A stretch of DNA of 64,000 nucleotides, taken from the NCBI GenBank assembly GCA_019677205.1, contig JAAMXY010004238.1, forward strand, positions 1 to 64,000, in the 5' to 3' direction. Shown in pieces: positions 42,961 through 54,586 of this stretch (within the stretch, counting starts at the first letter, position 1; the number at the start of each line of letters is the position of its first letter). The translations under genes were made by a program, and so were the position numbers. The notes under the pieces are model-generated. The model had not been told where the DNA came from. It did not search any database and saw only the letters and a program-made list of their open reading frames with translations. The DNA is from Pinguiococcus pyrenoidosus. Lineage: Eukaryota; Sar; Pinguiophyceae; Pinguiochrysidales; Pinguiochrysidaceae.

Positions 42961-43538
42961 GGCGGCGCGCGGTCGGAGAGGAACTGCAAGTTGCAGCGAC
43001 GGCGGCGTTGGGGTCGCTTTTGTTCCGACAACATGAAATCTGGGGACCCTGGACACCTCGTGACAGAAGACTCGCATCCCACAGGGTCGCTAAAGATTTG
43101 GATCTCGGGGTGATGTCACTCTTCAGTCCTCCGTCCATTGGATGCGGGACTTGGAGGAAAGGAAACGGTTGGGTCCCCGGAATCCGCGCCGGCGCGCTCC
43201 GGAGCAAGGCCCAGCAGAAGCTTGTGGCTTGTTGCTTGCGGCTTGTGGACAGCGGACAGAGACCAGCGGCCGCAAAAAGGAAAGACGAAGGGAAGTGGAG
43301 TTTCCCGCCATTTTCGGCGTTTGAAAACACTCGAGAGCCACTTGAGCAACGGCATCGGCAGCTTGCTCGACTGCCCTTGGGACCTCAAGGGCTCTGGGAG
43401 AGTTGTAGGGAGGCTGCATCGGGCTGCATCGAGGAGGAAGGGCATCGTGGGCGGCGAAGACCTGCGAGGCGTCGACCAAGATCTTTTCAGCGTCCGCGGC
43501 CATCCTGCACCCTTGGCGAGTGTGCCGACCCACCGGCG
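42961..43538. promoter_or_regulatory. Divergent intergenic region with E2F-like site
   Basis: 578 bp between the PH-RGS-LIM and RME-8-like genes. TTTCCCGCCATTT at 43301-43313 matches the E2F consensus and recurs, inverted, at 50715-50727 before another divergent pair. Confidence 0.5.
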
Positions 43539-46500
43539 ATGGGCAACGCCCCCAGCAATGAGCGGGAGCTGCTGAAAAGCATCAGTCGCCTGCCGAGGCA
43601 GGCGGAGAAGCTGTCCGAGGCGACGGAAGAGACTTGGAAGCCGCTGCTGCAGGAGCTCTGCAGCACGTTCCACCCGTTTGTCGATCCCGAGCACGCCGCG
43701 TTCGTCCAGAACGCGTCCATGTACCACCGCATGCAAGACGGCGGCGCACTGGAAGGTGTTTCCACGGTGCTGACTTTCCTGACAAGGAACCCGGCGCCCG
43801 ACGTCGACCTGCGGCTGGGCTTCGACGCCTACTTTCGGCTCCTTTGCGCTCCTCATCTGGCTCCTCTGGCGGCGAAAGATACGAAGCTGTTTGACGCCCT
43901 GCGGGCCGCCCTGAGCCTTCGCCGGGATCCGGCAGTCGCGGCGCTGCAAGTCCTTCACAAGCTGATGGTCGGGGCGCACCTGCCGGATGCCGGCGCCGTG
44001 TTGGACATCCGGCTGCAGTGCCTTCGGCGTGGGGCCCTGGACATGCTCGAGGAGGCCATGTCCTTCGAGCTGTCCGAGGATGAGGTCCATCGAGGCCAGC
44101 GAGTGCTTCTCGCGATGGATGCGGTCTGCGAGGTGTTCGTCTGGGATCGAAGAAGCACCCCGCTGGATATGGCGGACACCTTCTTCTCGCGTCTCCTGCG
44201 CAAGCCGGATACGATGCTGCGGCTGTCCCGCCATCCGCAGGCGCTTCTCCGCGGCCGAGCAGCGCTCCTTCTTGAGGCCTGCCTTCTCCGCGGGAGGATA
44301 AACGAGATCGCCGCTCTGCGCGACGCCGCGCGGCTCTGCGGCGCGCTCCTTTGGCAAATCCGCCGAGCGGTGGATCTGATCTGTGACAATCAAGGGGACG
44401 CTGATGCTGCGGAAGAGGAGCCGGCTGGCTTGGTGCAGAACCTGATGGTACCGATCGCCTTTGCGCCCAAAGCCGCGCTACGACGGATCCATCGCGACGT
44501 CACTTGCCTCCTCTGCCTTGGCCACACGGAGAACTCGGCGGCCCTCTGCCGTCTGCTGCCGGAGCGGCTCCTCAGATGGCGGGATGCCCCCGTCACGGGG
44601 GCTCCTCGAGCAATAAGGCTTCCCCATCACCAGGCAGGCTTCGCGGGTGAGCTGGCGGTCTTGGGTGTGAAGGAAGCTGGTGAGGTTGCGCCATCTGCTG
44701 GGCGAGGGCCATCTGATGGCCGCTACCGTGAGACGCTGGGGTGGGATTCAGAGCCCAGCAGCAAGCGTTTCAGCCTGAAGAGGTTCGCGTTCGGAGATGC
44801 CCAAGAAGGAGCGCCGTACGAGAGTACGCTTCACGGTGAGAACTGGATTGCCTTGCTCGAAGCCCTGGCCACCGACGACGTTGGAGTGACAATGAAGTGG
44901 GACGCAGAAGCACGGAAGGAACTGCGGGATGCGTTGCGGAGGGAGGAGGATATGCTCGACGGTCAGGCTGGCAAGCTTTGGGATGGGATGTCGCTCTCCG
45001 TCCGCTACTCGGCGGACCACCAGTTCCTTCGGGTTGGGAAGGTGTATGTGGATGCCTTGGTGCAAGCCCTGGGGCATCAAATGTACAACAGCGCCGACGA
45101 CGGAGACCTGGAAAGCCCTGTGCGTGACTTGTTGCGCAAACCGATTGACAGCCTGTGGAGGTTGTACGAGAGGATCGTCATTGACGAGAAGGTCTGGCAC
45201 AGGCTCAGCTGCATGCGAGCGATGCGGTTGATCATCGCGGCGCAGAAGGAGCGCCTGTCCTGCGTCCCCGTCATCCTCTTCGTGGAGATTCTTTGCGAGT
45301 TTCTGATGTACAAGGAGTCGGAAAGGGAGCAAGCGCCAGCGGATGGCGCGCTCACCTGGTTGCAACTGATTCAGTTGGACGCGGATGCCGATGTCCGCGC
45401 CGTGTTCAGAACGCCGCTACGGGAAGAGCCGTCGCGCTTCCAAGTTTGCAGGGAGATTGTCCTCATTCTCGACACGATTCTTTTTGGCGACGGACAGCAG
45501 CCGTCCAGCACTTATGAGCGAGCGGTGGACTTCATCAACATGAAAGGCATCGAGCTGCTCATGCTCTTCTACACCTGGCCTTACGGATCGGACTTTCGCG
45601 CGGTCCCGGAGGAGCATGCGACGGAAGTCACGGGGTGGAGAGCGTATGAGGAAAAGTCCCTGAGCGTCGCAGCCCTCTGCATTCGGCTGACGAGCCGTCT
45701 CGTTTCGCAGTGTCCTTCGGCAATCGAGCTGCTCGCACGACCACGATATCTTCGGAGGCTGGTCGCATCGCTGGGCCTGCTTGGCGGCTTGGGAGCGGCG
45801 GACGGGACCGATTGCCACGACAGGGAAGGGGTCGAGGAGCTCCTGCACTTGCTGGAGGCCGTTCTCAAGGAGGTTCCTCATGCAATCAGTGGCCTGTACT
45901 GCACGGGATTCTTCCACTACGTGTGCGCGGCGAGCATCAAGCCCGACGGGAAGGGCTGCATGATGAAGATCGCGGCGCGGCTTCTGTCCAGTCTTCATCT
46001 GCGACATGCTGAGCACACGGGAGGGGCCTACGGGACAAACATCCCTTTCGGAGCGAGATACTTCACAGAGCACAAGGATGGCATTGACACCGGCCACAGG
46101 TTGCGCCGAAAGAGCGGCGATGGTGCCAGAACCTCGCTAACGGAACGACTGGACTTGGCGTGGAGCAAGCAAAAGCCTGAGGAATCGTCGCGAAGGGACT
46201 CGGCATTCGCCAAAGGAGGACTAGCCGGTGCGCTTGGCTTTGGCAAGGGCATCAACCAGGCGCAACGAAGCTCGGAGGAGACAGCATTGCCTCAGTTCAG
46301 CATCCAACAGCTTGAAGAGGCTCCCAGTGTCGAGGATGAAGATAATGCCACGGGCGAAGATTCACGGCAAAGCGGCGGAGAAGCGCAGGCAGCTCCCAAA
46401 ACCACACCCTGGCATCTGGCCAACGAGTCGTATCTGCAGTGCTTATGGCCGCAGGGCCTCATCGCCGCATTGATTGCTCTCGCTCCGGACGAGTTCTGCC

Positions 46501-48941
46501 GAGTGTTCAATGCGCCTGCGGTGGACACTCCCGACATCTACTGGCACACGGGGATGCGATCATCACTGAGAGACTCCATCGCCAAGGTGGTGGTGAGAAA
46601 CCTAAGGACGCAGCGACCCATGCTGGACAGCATCCTGTCCTCGGACGACGAGCCAGACTTTGACGAGTCGCTGCTGTCTCTGACGGGAGTTCGCTTCATG
46701 CCCAACATTGGGTCGTGCACGAAGGACAGCGAGGACAACCTGCCTCGGCTTGCTACGTTCCCGCCACCGGCCTTGGTCGGTCGGGAAGGATTGAGCTTGG
46801 GGCCAAAGCAGAAGATGGCGAGGTTTCAATCGCTCTTTCTCCGTGCGTTTCTGCATGCTCGCAAGGACGACGACTTCATCGTAGCCCCGTACCCTTCCAT
46901 CTTGAAAGAGGTGCTAGCGTTCATCGAGCAGAGCGATGCTGGCTTTGACCGGAGCAACGGCAGGGAGGAAGACCTCTCACAAATGGAGAATGTGGAATCG
47001 ACCCACCAGCTGCGCATCGCGCTCTCTGTGGCCCAGAGACTGTATCTATTTTGGCCAGCAACTCGCTCGTATTGGTCCGCTTCCGCTGCGAAGGTGATCT
47101 CCGAGACGATGCGGAAGAGCCTCTCGCAGGATCGCAGTGCGCTGCCAACGGCCTCCGCGGCGCTTGCTTTGCTAGTTACTGTGCTCCGCTGCCCTGAAGG
47201 TGGAGCTGAAGGTGGAGCTGAAGGCGAAGCTGAAGCTGAAGCTGAAGCTGAAGTTGAAGCCGAAGCTGACGGTAGAGGTGCAGGCGGAGACACCGCTATG
47301 CGCGCCATTGGGGTGCTGGACAGTGTCTTCTTTGTGCTGGAGGTAGCAAGCGTCCGACTGGAGACGATGGCGAAGAGCCTTGACGAATCTCGAGAGCGCG
47401 AGGTCTGGCTGAATCGATCGCAGGTTGCCTCCCTCTCAGCAGCAATTCTAGGGCTGGAATGGATGACCAGTCAGTTCAGCACGCTTCCCGAGGCTGTCCA
47501 GATGGAGTGGCTAACGTTTCTCGAGGAGAGGGTCCATCGCTTCCTTCGGATCGTCCAAAGGCTCCTGGTTCCGCAGTTCCTCAGGAAGTGCCCCCCTCTC
47601 GTTGGATCGGTGCTCGAGCTGTTGAATGCTCTCGCCACGCTGCAAGCCGCTCGGCTCTTTCTTGTACACCTAGGGATACCCCTTATGCTGCTCTCACGAC
47701 TTCTGAATCTCGTCAATGAGGAGCCGGACATGACTCAAGGTCTGGCCTCGGCCAAGCAAGACGTTAGCCACTCCTCCCTGGCGGCGAAGACGCGTCGCTT
47801 GGCGAGAGCTTGGGCGCTCGAGTCTACGTCGGAAGTGTTGGAGGATGCCACGTTGCCTCCGCTCGACGGAAGCGACTCGGCGTCGAACTTGTTGTCAGAG
47901 GAGGAGGACGAGGACGAGGAGGAGGAAGTAGACTACGATGACGAAGAAGCAGGAGAAGAAGGCGACGCGGACAGCCGCTCTAGAGCGCCTTCGGCCGCAG
48001 TTGCATCGGCGCTCGCTTCCTTGCGGCCTGCCAAAGATACCGAGGAGGACGCAGCGGACCATGCAATGCCAGTCGCGCGCGGTCCGCCCACGATAGGCCA
48101 GTGGCAAATGGAACTGACGTCCGTCCCCTCAGCGAACTTGACTCTGAGCATCGCTGGCGCGCTGAGGAACCTTCTCGGATCGGGACACGCCGTCCAGCAG
48201 CAGGAGCATCTCGATGGGAGGTCACCGGAGCTTCTTGTCAAAGACGGCTTTCGACAGCTCCTCACGCCTGGCTTGGTCTACGTCCTGCGCAATCAAGGGC
48301 CCTCGGCCTTCGTTCAGATTCTGGGCAGCACCATCGGAACGAAGACGGCGAGGGTGATGTGGTATCCTCCAATGAGAGGGAAGCTCACAAAGGTTGTGGC
48401 AGAGGAGCTACGGAAGGTCGAAGCGCGACTCCAGGAGAAGCGGAAGCCTCTTTGGGAGCTCTCGAGCTTCGTCTCGGTCGATGGCTGCAAGTATCTGTAC
48501 ACCATGATTGCTGAAGAAGTTGTCGTGGATGACATTTTCATCGAGGTCCTTGCGCGGAAGGACGAAGGCTCGTGGGAAAGCTGGCTTCAGGATTGTCTGG
48601 AAGGTACCAATGCAGATGTGCGGCAGAGGGACCAGGCACGGCGTAACGTTTGCTCCCTTAGATGAGGCAATAAACGACCGGTCTTTGAAGGCCAAGCTGA
48701 GGCAGTCCATCGCATCTCTGGAGGCTGAGAGGCAACGCATGGCATCTGCTGTCGACGGCAACTTGCGGAAGCGTGGGAAACGACTGGAAGGTAGGCCAAC
48801 CAGCTGTCAGTGATGGCGTTGATGAGGATCCAGCGCGTTTCGAGGATCCAGCGCGTTTGAAGCTGACGTCTTGTTGTGCCAGGCGAGCTGAAGTTGACAC
48901 GTCAAGTCTATGAGAGGCTCGTGCAGCTGATTCCAGTGTGA
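43539..48941 (+). CDS. RME-8/DNAJC13-like endosomal protein lacking the J domain
   Basis: About 1750 aa; exons 43539-48603, 48662-48790 and 48883-48941. It starts MGNAPSNERE, a good N-myristoylation signal. The body is helical/armadillo-like. Three IWN-type repeats of RME-8 are visible: VTMKWDAEARKELRDAL (followed by SLSVRYSADHQF), DEFCRVFNAPAVDTPDIYWH with TGMRSSL, and TKTARVMWYPPMRGKLTKVV followed by FVSVDGCKYLYTMIAEEV. RME-8 acts on early endosomes, recruiting Hsc70 through a central J domain. Here no HPD tripeptide or J-like helix pair exists between the second and third repeats; that interval instead has an EGEAEAEAEAEVEAEAD repeat (about 47200-47275) and a poly-acidic segment (47900-47960). 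The protein is also shorter than the usual 2200-2600 aa. The frame stays open about 430 codons upstream of the ATG, antisense to the neighbouring gene; I do not count that as coding. Confidence 0.75.
48824..48858 (+). repeat. 17-bp direct repeat in an intron
   Basis: GAGGATCCAGCGCGTTT occurs at 48824-48840 and again at 48842-48858, inside intron 48791-48882 of the RME-8-like gene. Confidence 0.9.
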
Positions 48942-49140
48942 TATCCGCTTTTCTGCTCCGGCGCCGATTCCGGACTGCTTTCCACGCAGCTCCAAAGCGC
49001 CGTTCGACCGAAACGCCTGAACGCCCGGACCATCGACGCTTGTTTCTCGGTCCGTGATTGGCGTCAGCTATCGAGAGGACGAGAGCAGCCTTAAGAGATA
49101 GGAAGAACATGCGCTTGCTCAGTTGTCTGTCTTTTGGGCT

Positions 49141-50707
49141 CTATTCCTTAACCATCCTGCCCCCGCCGGCTTGGTCGGGTCGGACCTGCGCCGTGACCGC
49201 TGGCGACCCGGAGTTGACGTCTCGTACGGCTAGAAGCACCTCCGGCATGCCGGCTTCGCCTTCCTCCGGCCAGCGGATCTCCAGCGTGCCGTAGTTGAGG
49301 CCGGTGTAGTACGCGTCCCGGTCGACGCGGTGGTCATGGTAGTAGCTCAGCAGCGGTGGGTACAGTCGCCTGGTCTTCGGCGACGTCCCCAGACTATGCG
49401 TCGAGCCCGATGCCGTGATTTCGATGGCGGTCACCTTCCCCGAATCCTCGCCATCTTCTGCTCGGTAGGGCGTGCGAGAAATCTCCCCGTGGTGAACATC
49501 TCCGCTGATCACCACGACGCCGGGCACCGCCTTCTCCTTGAGGAGATCTGCAAGAGTCATTCAATGACCATTGAGCTTCCCTTAGCTCGAGGCTACGCGG
49601 CGCAGGAGCAGCGACCATGAAGGCAGCTTTGACCAAAGGCAGGCGTACCGAGGAAGCGCTGCTTCTCGCGAGGGAAGTGACTCCAGCCCTCGAAGATGGG
49701 ATTCGAAGTGAGCATCACGGTGCTGCTGATGATAACATGCACTTTGGCATCGGACTCGGTAAGTTCCTTGTCCAGCCACTCCCACTGCGCGTCGCCGAGC
49801 ATCGTACTCCACCCCGCGTTCAAGTCAACGAGGCGGTAGTCCGTGAAGGGAATCTTGATCTACACCCGAAGACAAGAGATGAACGTCCTGGCTGTTCGCG
49901 GCGTGCTTCCACGTGTGCGCAAGTCGCCGATCCCACCAACCTGCGAGACGAACCGCGATATGGCCGCGAGGAACGGCATGTACTTGCCCACGGCGGGGAA
50001 CCAATGAAACCACGCTCCAACCGACGGGATCACGTAGTGCGACCGGAAGCTCCGGACGTCCAGGATGATCACCTTCACCTTGCGCTCGCCTTCTCCATAC
50101 GTGATGCTCTTGTACAAGCCCTGTCTCTTGCGCCGCGGATGGTCGGCAGGCAAGCCCAAGAAGTCCAAGAACAGCTCTTGCCGTTCCGGGATGTTGGGAA
50201 CCTCTCGGCCGCCATCGTTCACGCCGATGTCATGGTCATCCCACACGCCGTCCAGCTTGACGCCGTTCTCCGCCGCATACCGCAGGAAGCGCTGGTAGGA
50301 CTCGACCCCCACTTGCTCCTGCCGATGTTCTCACTTCTTCAGCACCCACTTGTGCACCGCCAGCATACCCGCCTTTGATACCTCGAAGCCGCGCGCGAGA
50401 TCCACAACCTCCGTTCCGTTGGCGTACACGGCGTCTCCAGTCCACAGCCAAAGCTGAGGCCCGAAGTTCTCCACCTGCCGAGCCGCATTCCGTCAGGTCC
50501 TGACCACTCTACAGCTGTCCCCAAGTGGGAATGCACGGTCGGTACTCCGCACACCTGTGGCCACAGCGCGTTCTGCCCGGCTTTCCAGGCTTTGACGCAG
50601 CTGGTGAAGGCCATGCGCTCCAGCGTGACATCCGAGATGACCTCGTCCACGCCGAGCGCAGCGCTCAGGAAGCTCGAGGCCACGAGGAGGCGCGAGAGGA
50701 AGCCCAT
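49141..50707 (-). CDS. PhoD-like metallophosphatase, secreted
   Basis: About 413 aa; exons 50707-50555, 50474-50382, 50318-49941, 49859-49649 and 49547-49141. Signal peptide MGFLSRLLVASSFLSAALG. PhoD/metallophosphoesterase motifs are in the right order: WLWTGDAVYANG (Asp65), VWDDHDIGVND (residues 107-115, diagnostic of PhoD-like enzymes), a conserved Trp/Leu helix DAQWEWLDKEL, and VISGDVHHGE (residues 292-299). These bind Fe/Ca in the Bacillus-type enzyme and hydrolyse phosphomonoesters or diesters, so it may scavenge organic phosphate outside the cell. The intron 50319-50381 must be removed to avoid an in-frame TGA after HKWVLKK. C-terminus ends ALGVD-free beta segment without an anchor. Converges on the RME-8-like gene, 199 bp away. 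Confidence 0.88.
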
Positions 50708-51282
50708 TTGATTCAAATGGCGGGAAAAGTGCAAAGGAGTCTCTTTCGCGCGGGAAACCCGCGGAATGGAGAGACCGCAGAGACTCCGATCCTTGCTGCC
50801 GCTGAATCATTGCGAAATAACGAAGTTGAGATAAGAAAATTCAAAAGCACGGATTGGAGATCCCATTGGCCGAATGGCAGTTTGCCAAATTAGACAATGA
50901 AAACAAGAAAGCAACCCCAAGATTCGAAGTGGACGAAGGCGGAGGAATTCTGGAGGTCCTCCGAAGCTCTTCGAAGAAGCTTAGGAGGCGCATTCCACAG
51001 GCAAACAACGAGCGGTCGATCTGCGGACGAGACGCCCTTGAGCCTTTGCAGTTTCTTGGACCGTTGCGCGCAGTGCGGCCCATCCTTCGCCTCGCGAATG
51101 GACGAGGTCGATCGCCCGAGCGCCTCTGTATTGAAGCTGAGCCGTTGCTTGCGCGCACTTCCTCTCGCAACGCCTCCCGGTGCCCGGCTGTCGCCTCGGC
51201 GTTCGTTCGTCACCGTGCAGTTTCAAATCACTTCGTGAACGTGAAACGACGCCAGCATTAACCCCCCGACCCGAAAGGCAGC
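50708..51282. promoter_or_regulatory. Divergent promoter region with clustered E2F-like sites
   Basis: 575 bp between PhoD-like (-) and glutamate-cysteine ligase (+). AAATGGCGGGAAA at 50715-50727 and the overlapping palindrome-like TTTCGCGCGGGAAA at 50744-50757 both match E2F consensus. An AT-rich stretch follows (about 50812-50850). Confidence 0.55.
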
Positions 51283-53480
51283 ATGGGCCTGCTCAAGGTC
51301 GGCAGACCGCTCAAGTGGGAGGATGGCAAGCCGCACATGAAGTACATCCGCCTGCACGGCGTCCTGCAGTTTCTGAACACTTGGCGCGCGGTGCGGCACA
51401 TTGAGAACGACGAGCTCAAGTGGGGCGACGAGGTGGAGACCGCCATCCTCAAGGTGGATGAATCCTCCAAGAGCGTCAAGGTCCACCTCGTGGGCTCTGA
51501 AATCATGGAACGCTTGCAAGCGCTCGAGGTGAGGCCAGGTGCTCCGCGGGCTCGTGCCTCCCGGCAGGCAGGATCTTACAGGATATCCGCCAGGGCGAAC
51601 ACGAGCACCTTCGCGACGGCGTTGTGTGGCACCAGGAGTACGGCGCGTGGATGCTCGAGTCGACGCCGAGGAATCCGTACGGAAGGAACGTCACGGATCT
51701 CTTCGCTGTCGAGCGCAACATGCGCCTCCGCCGTCGCCGGCTCCTGGCAGCCCTGTCCGACGATGAGATTGCTCCGTACATGGTGAACTTCCCGCTGCTC
51801 GGAGTGGGCCGCTTCGCCGAGCCATGGGAGGCGCCCCGCGGGCCGGTGGCCAACTCCGAGTGCATCCCGGACAACGTGATCAATCCCCATCCGCGCTTCG
51901 GGACCCTTTCTCGGAACATCCGCACTCGCCGCGGCGCCAACGTAGACATCCGGCTGCCCCTCTTCCGGGACACCCACACCCCGGAGTACAGCAAGGGATC
52001 CGCGCTGGAGCCCGTGGTGAAGATGGATGCCATGGCGTACGGCATGGGCTGCTGCTGCCTGCAGGTCACCTTCCAGGCTCGCGATCTCCAGGAGTCCCGC
52101 TACATGTACGACCAGCTGGCCGTCCTGGCGCCCATCATGCTGGCCTTCTCAGCCGCGGCGCCGGTGTTCAAGGGACGCCTCGTCGACACCGACGTGCGCT
52201 GGAGCGTCATCGCGGAGTCCTGTGACGACCGTCGCCCCGCGGAGCGCGGGGAGGCGGTGGATCTGGACGAGGCGCGGGACTCGACCATGGTGGGGGACGG
52301 GATCAAGCGCGTGTACAAGTCTCGCTACGACTCCATCTCGCGCTACCTCTACACCTGCAACCCCACCAACGCCAACCCGTGCTGCCCCATCGCGCAAGGG
52401 GCCATCCGCTCAAGGCATGCCGTGGAGAAGTACAACGATGTCGAGTGTGCCGTCGACGAAGAAGCCAGAGACCTGCTTCTGGCGAGCGGTCTCGATGACG
52501 TCATGGCCAACCACATTGCCCATCTTTTTGCACGCGACCCGTTGGTCATCTTCGAAGGTGCCGTCGAGGAAGTTGACGACGAGAAGTCGACGGAGCATTT
52601 TGAGTCCATTCAGAGCACCAATTGGCAGACGGTGAGGTGGAAGCCGCCTCCGCCGGTTCCCGAGGGCAGCACGCGCGCGATCGGGTGGCGGGTCGAGTTC
52701 CGCAGCATGGAGATCCAGCCGACGGATTTCGAGAACGCGGCGTTCTCCGTCTTCATCGTGCTCCTCACGAGGGCGATTCTCGCCTTCGATCTGGCGCTCT
52801 ACGTGCCCCTCTCGCTCGTGGACGAGAACATGCGCCGAGCCCACCTGCGCGACGCGTGCCAGTCGCAGAAGTTCTGGTTCCGGAAGAACCTCGCCCCACT
52901 GTCGGCGAAGGAGGAAGTGAAGGAGGAAGCCGCCGAAAGCAGCCAGATGGAGAACTGCGCCTTCAGCAGCGGAGACGCGGTCGAGGAGCTCACCATGGAC
53001 GAGATCTTCAATGGAAAGGAGGGCAACTTCCCGGGGCTGATCCCCCTAGTGCGCGCCTATCTGGAGTCCATCGATCTCGCTGCCGACGACGTGTCTCGAC
53101 TCGAGAAGTACCTTGGCTTCATCAGCGACCGCGCGGCCGGGCGGCTGGTGACGCCAGCCACGTTCATTCGCAGGTTTGTGACGGGCCACCCGTTGTACCA
53201 GAACGACTCCGTGGTCTCGGAGGCGATCGTGTATGATCTCGCCACGGCAATAGACGAGATTGGCCGGGGCGTCCGGCACGAGGAGTCTCTCCTTGGCTCC
53301 TTCGAGGTCAGCCCGGTGGGCCGCGAGGATCCGTACGAGACTCCCCTGCGGTCTCGCAGGCTCAGCGGGGCGGAAAGGGATGAGCTCCTTCGGCGGTATA
53401 CGCACCGGGAGTCCTTTCGCACGCAGGAGAAGCGAGTTGAGACCGCCATCTCCTCGGCGCAGGTGGCGGTGTCTGGATGA
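51283..53480 (+). CDS. GCLC: Glutamate-cysteine ligase, catalytic subunit (eukaryotic type)
   Basis: About 714 aa; exons 51283-51528 and 51582-53480, phase 0. It joins Glu and Cys to gamma-glutamylcysteine with ATP, the first and rate-limiting step of glutathione synthesis. Start MGLLKVGRPLKWEDGKPHMKYIRLHGVLQFL is typical of the animal/fungal family. Further family signatures: GDEVE (Mg/Glu site), WHQEYGAWMLESTP, a long stretch with FPLLGVG, MDAMAYGMGCCCLQVTFQ, YDQLAVLAPIMLAFSAAAPVFKGRLVDTDVRW, RYDSISRYLY, HIAHLFARDPLVIF, and STNWQTVRWKPPP with WRVEFRSMEIQ. All are intact. Length is slightly above the human enzyme because of loops near residues 170 and 560. No organelle leader, so cytosolic. 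The modifier subunit is not in this window. Confidence 0.95.
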
Positions 53481-53698
53481 TGGGTGCTCTGCGGCGGGGC
53501 CGTGCAAGGAATTCACGCTCGCGTACGGGGGCCGCCTGCACCGGCTGGTTGCCGTGGCTGACGACGCTGCGAGCTGCCATGCAGGACTGGTGTGAGGAAG
53601 GTGTACATATCTGTATCCATAAACCACCAACGAATAGTTACAAAGCATCTTGAGTCAACACGTGTTTGAACATTTGATTGAACGCCAGCGTCGCGTTT

Positions 53699-54586
53699 TC
53701 ACTGCTCCCTTCGCCGTCGCTCCTCGTCCCGCTTGGCCCGTCGCGTTGCCAGCTTCCTCTTCCTCTCCGCCTCCTCATCTCGCCGACGCTGCATTTCCGT
53801 CGCGTAAGCGTCTGCCAGCTGCTGCCGAGAAACCGCCGCCTCCCTCTCGCGCTGCAGGCGCTCCTCCCGCAGCCGCAGGGACTCCCGCCTCCTCATCTCC
53901 CGAACCTCTTGCTGCCGCGCCTTGCGCTGCGCCTCGTCTTCCGCCGCCAACCGCTTCCGGCGCTCGTAAGCAGCCGCCATCTGCTGTGCCTCTTGCTGCT
54001 TCTCCAGAGCTTTCTGCTGCCTCCGGTGCGCAATCTCCTCCTTGCGCCTGCGGATGGCCTGGCGGCGTTCTTCCACCTCTCGCGCCTGGGCCTCCGCCGC
54101 AAGTCGGCGAATCTCTGCCTCTCTCGCGCGCTCCGTCAGGGCAAAGGCCTCCTGCTTGTTCCGCTCATCCTGCTTGACGCGTCGCAGGAACTCTATCTGG
54201 CTAGCTGCTAGGTCCGCGCGCTCCTTCTTCTTCATGGCTCGGGTGGGCGTGAGCGGTGCCTCCGAGCTTGTCGTCGCCTCGGGGACCGACGTGCCTGCCC
54301 GCGCCTCTGCAGCCTTCCTCGCCTTCATCTGCCGCATGAAGTCCAACTGGCTTGCGGCTTCTTCCCGCTTCTCCTGAAGTCGCCGGCGTCGCGCATCCGC
54401 GTCGGAGGCCCTCTGCTGCTCGCGGAGCTCCCGGGCGTGCTGGAGCGGATCGTCCGTAGCTGCCTCCAGCTTCTTGGCAGCCCGCTGAAAGTCCAGGGAC
54501 GAGCGCAGCGCATCGCGGCGCTCCTCTGCGCGGTCCACATTCGTCGGAGACAGCGGCGTCGCCGGGCTGAGGACGAAGTCGGCCAT
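53699..54586 (-). CDS. Arg/Glu/Ala-rich coiled-coil protein (intronless)
   Basis: 295 aa. After a short N-terminal segment (MADFVLSPATPLSPTNVDRA, with two Thr/Ser-Pro sites) almost the whole chain is predicted coiled coil or single alpha-helix, rich in Arg, Glu, Ala and Gln: EERRQAIRRRKEEIAHRRQQ, EDEAQRKARQQEVREMRRRE and similar. A weak repeat SQLDFMRQMK / SQIEFLRRVK / SSLDFQRAAK occurs three times in the first half. No enzymatic domain. Such proteins are often axonemal or cytoskeletal, but the sequence alone does not show this. The opposite strand gives a Pro/Ser-rich frame that I take as a shadow. Confidence 0.7.
   Translation of the reverse strand: MADFVLSPATPLSPTNVDRAEERRDALRSSLDFQRAAKKLEAATDDPLQHARELREQQRASDADARRRRLQEKREEAASQLDFMRQMKARKAAEARAGTSVPEATTSSEAPLTPTRAMKKKERADLAASQIEFLRRVKQDERNKQEAFALTERAREAEIRRLAAEAQAREVEERRQAIRRRKEEIAHRRQQKALEKQQEAQQMAAAYERRKRLAAEDEAQRKARQQEVREMRRRESLRLREERLQREREAAVSRQQLADAYATEMQRRRDEEAERKRKLATRRAKRDEERRRREQ

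Noticed and set aside
42249-43538. Open frame of about 430 codons upstream of, and in frame with, the RME-8-like ATG
   Set aside because: It is antisense to the PH-RGS-LIM gene start and its promoter, has no domain or credible composition, and the MGNAPS start is a convincing myristoylated N-terminus.
50319-50334. 16-bp micro-intron GTGAGAACATCGGCAG before the WDDHD exon of the PhoD-like gene
   Set aside because: Too short and it breaks frame; a donor at 50381 (GTATC) gives a 63-bp intron in phase 0.
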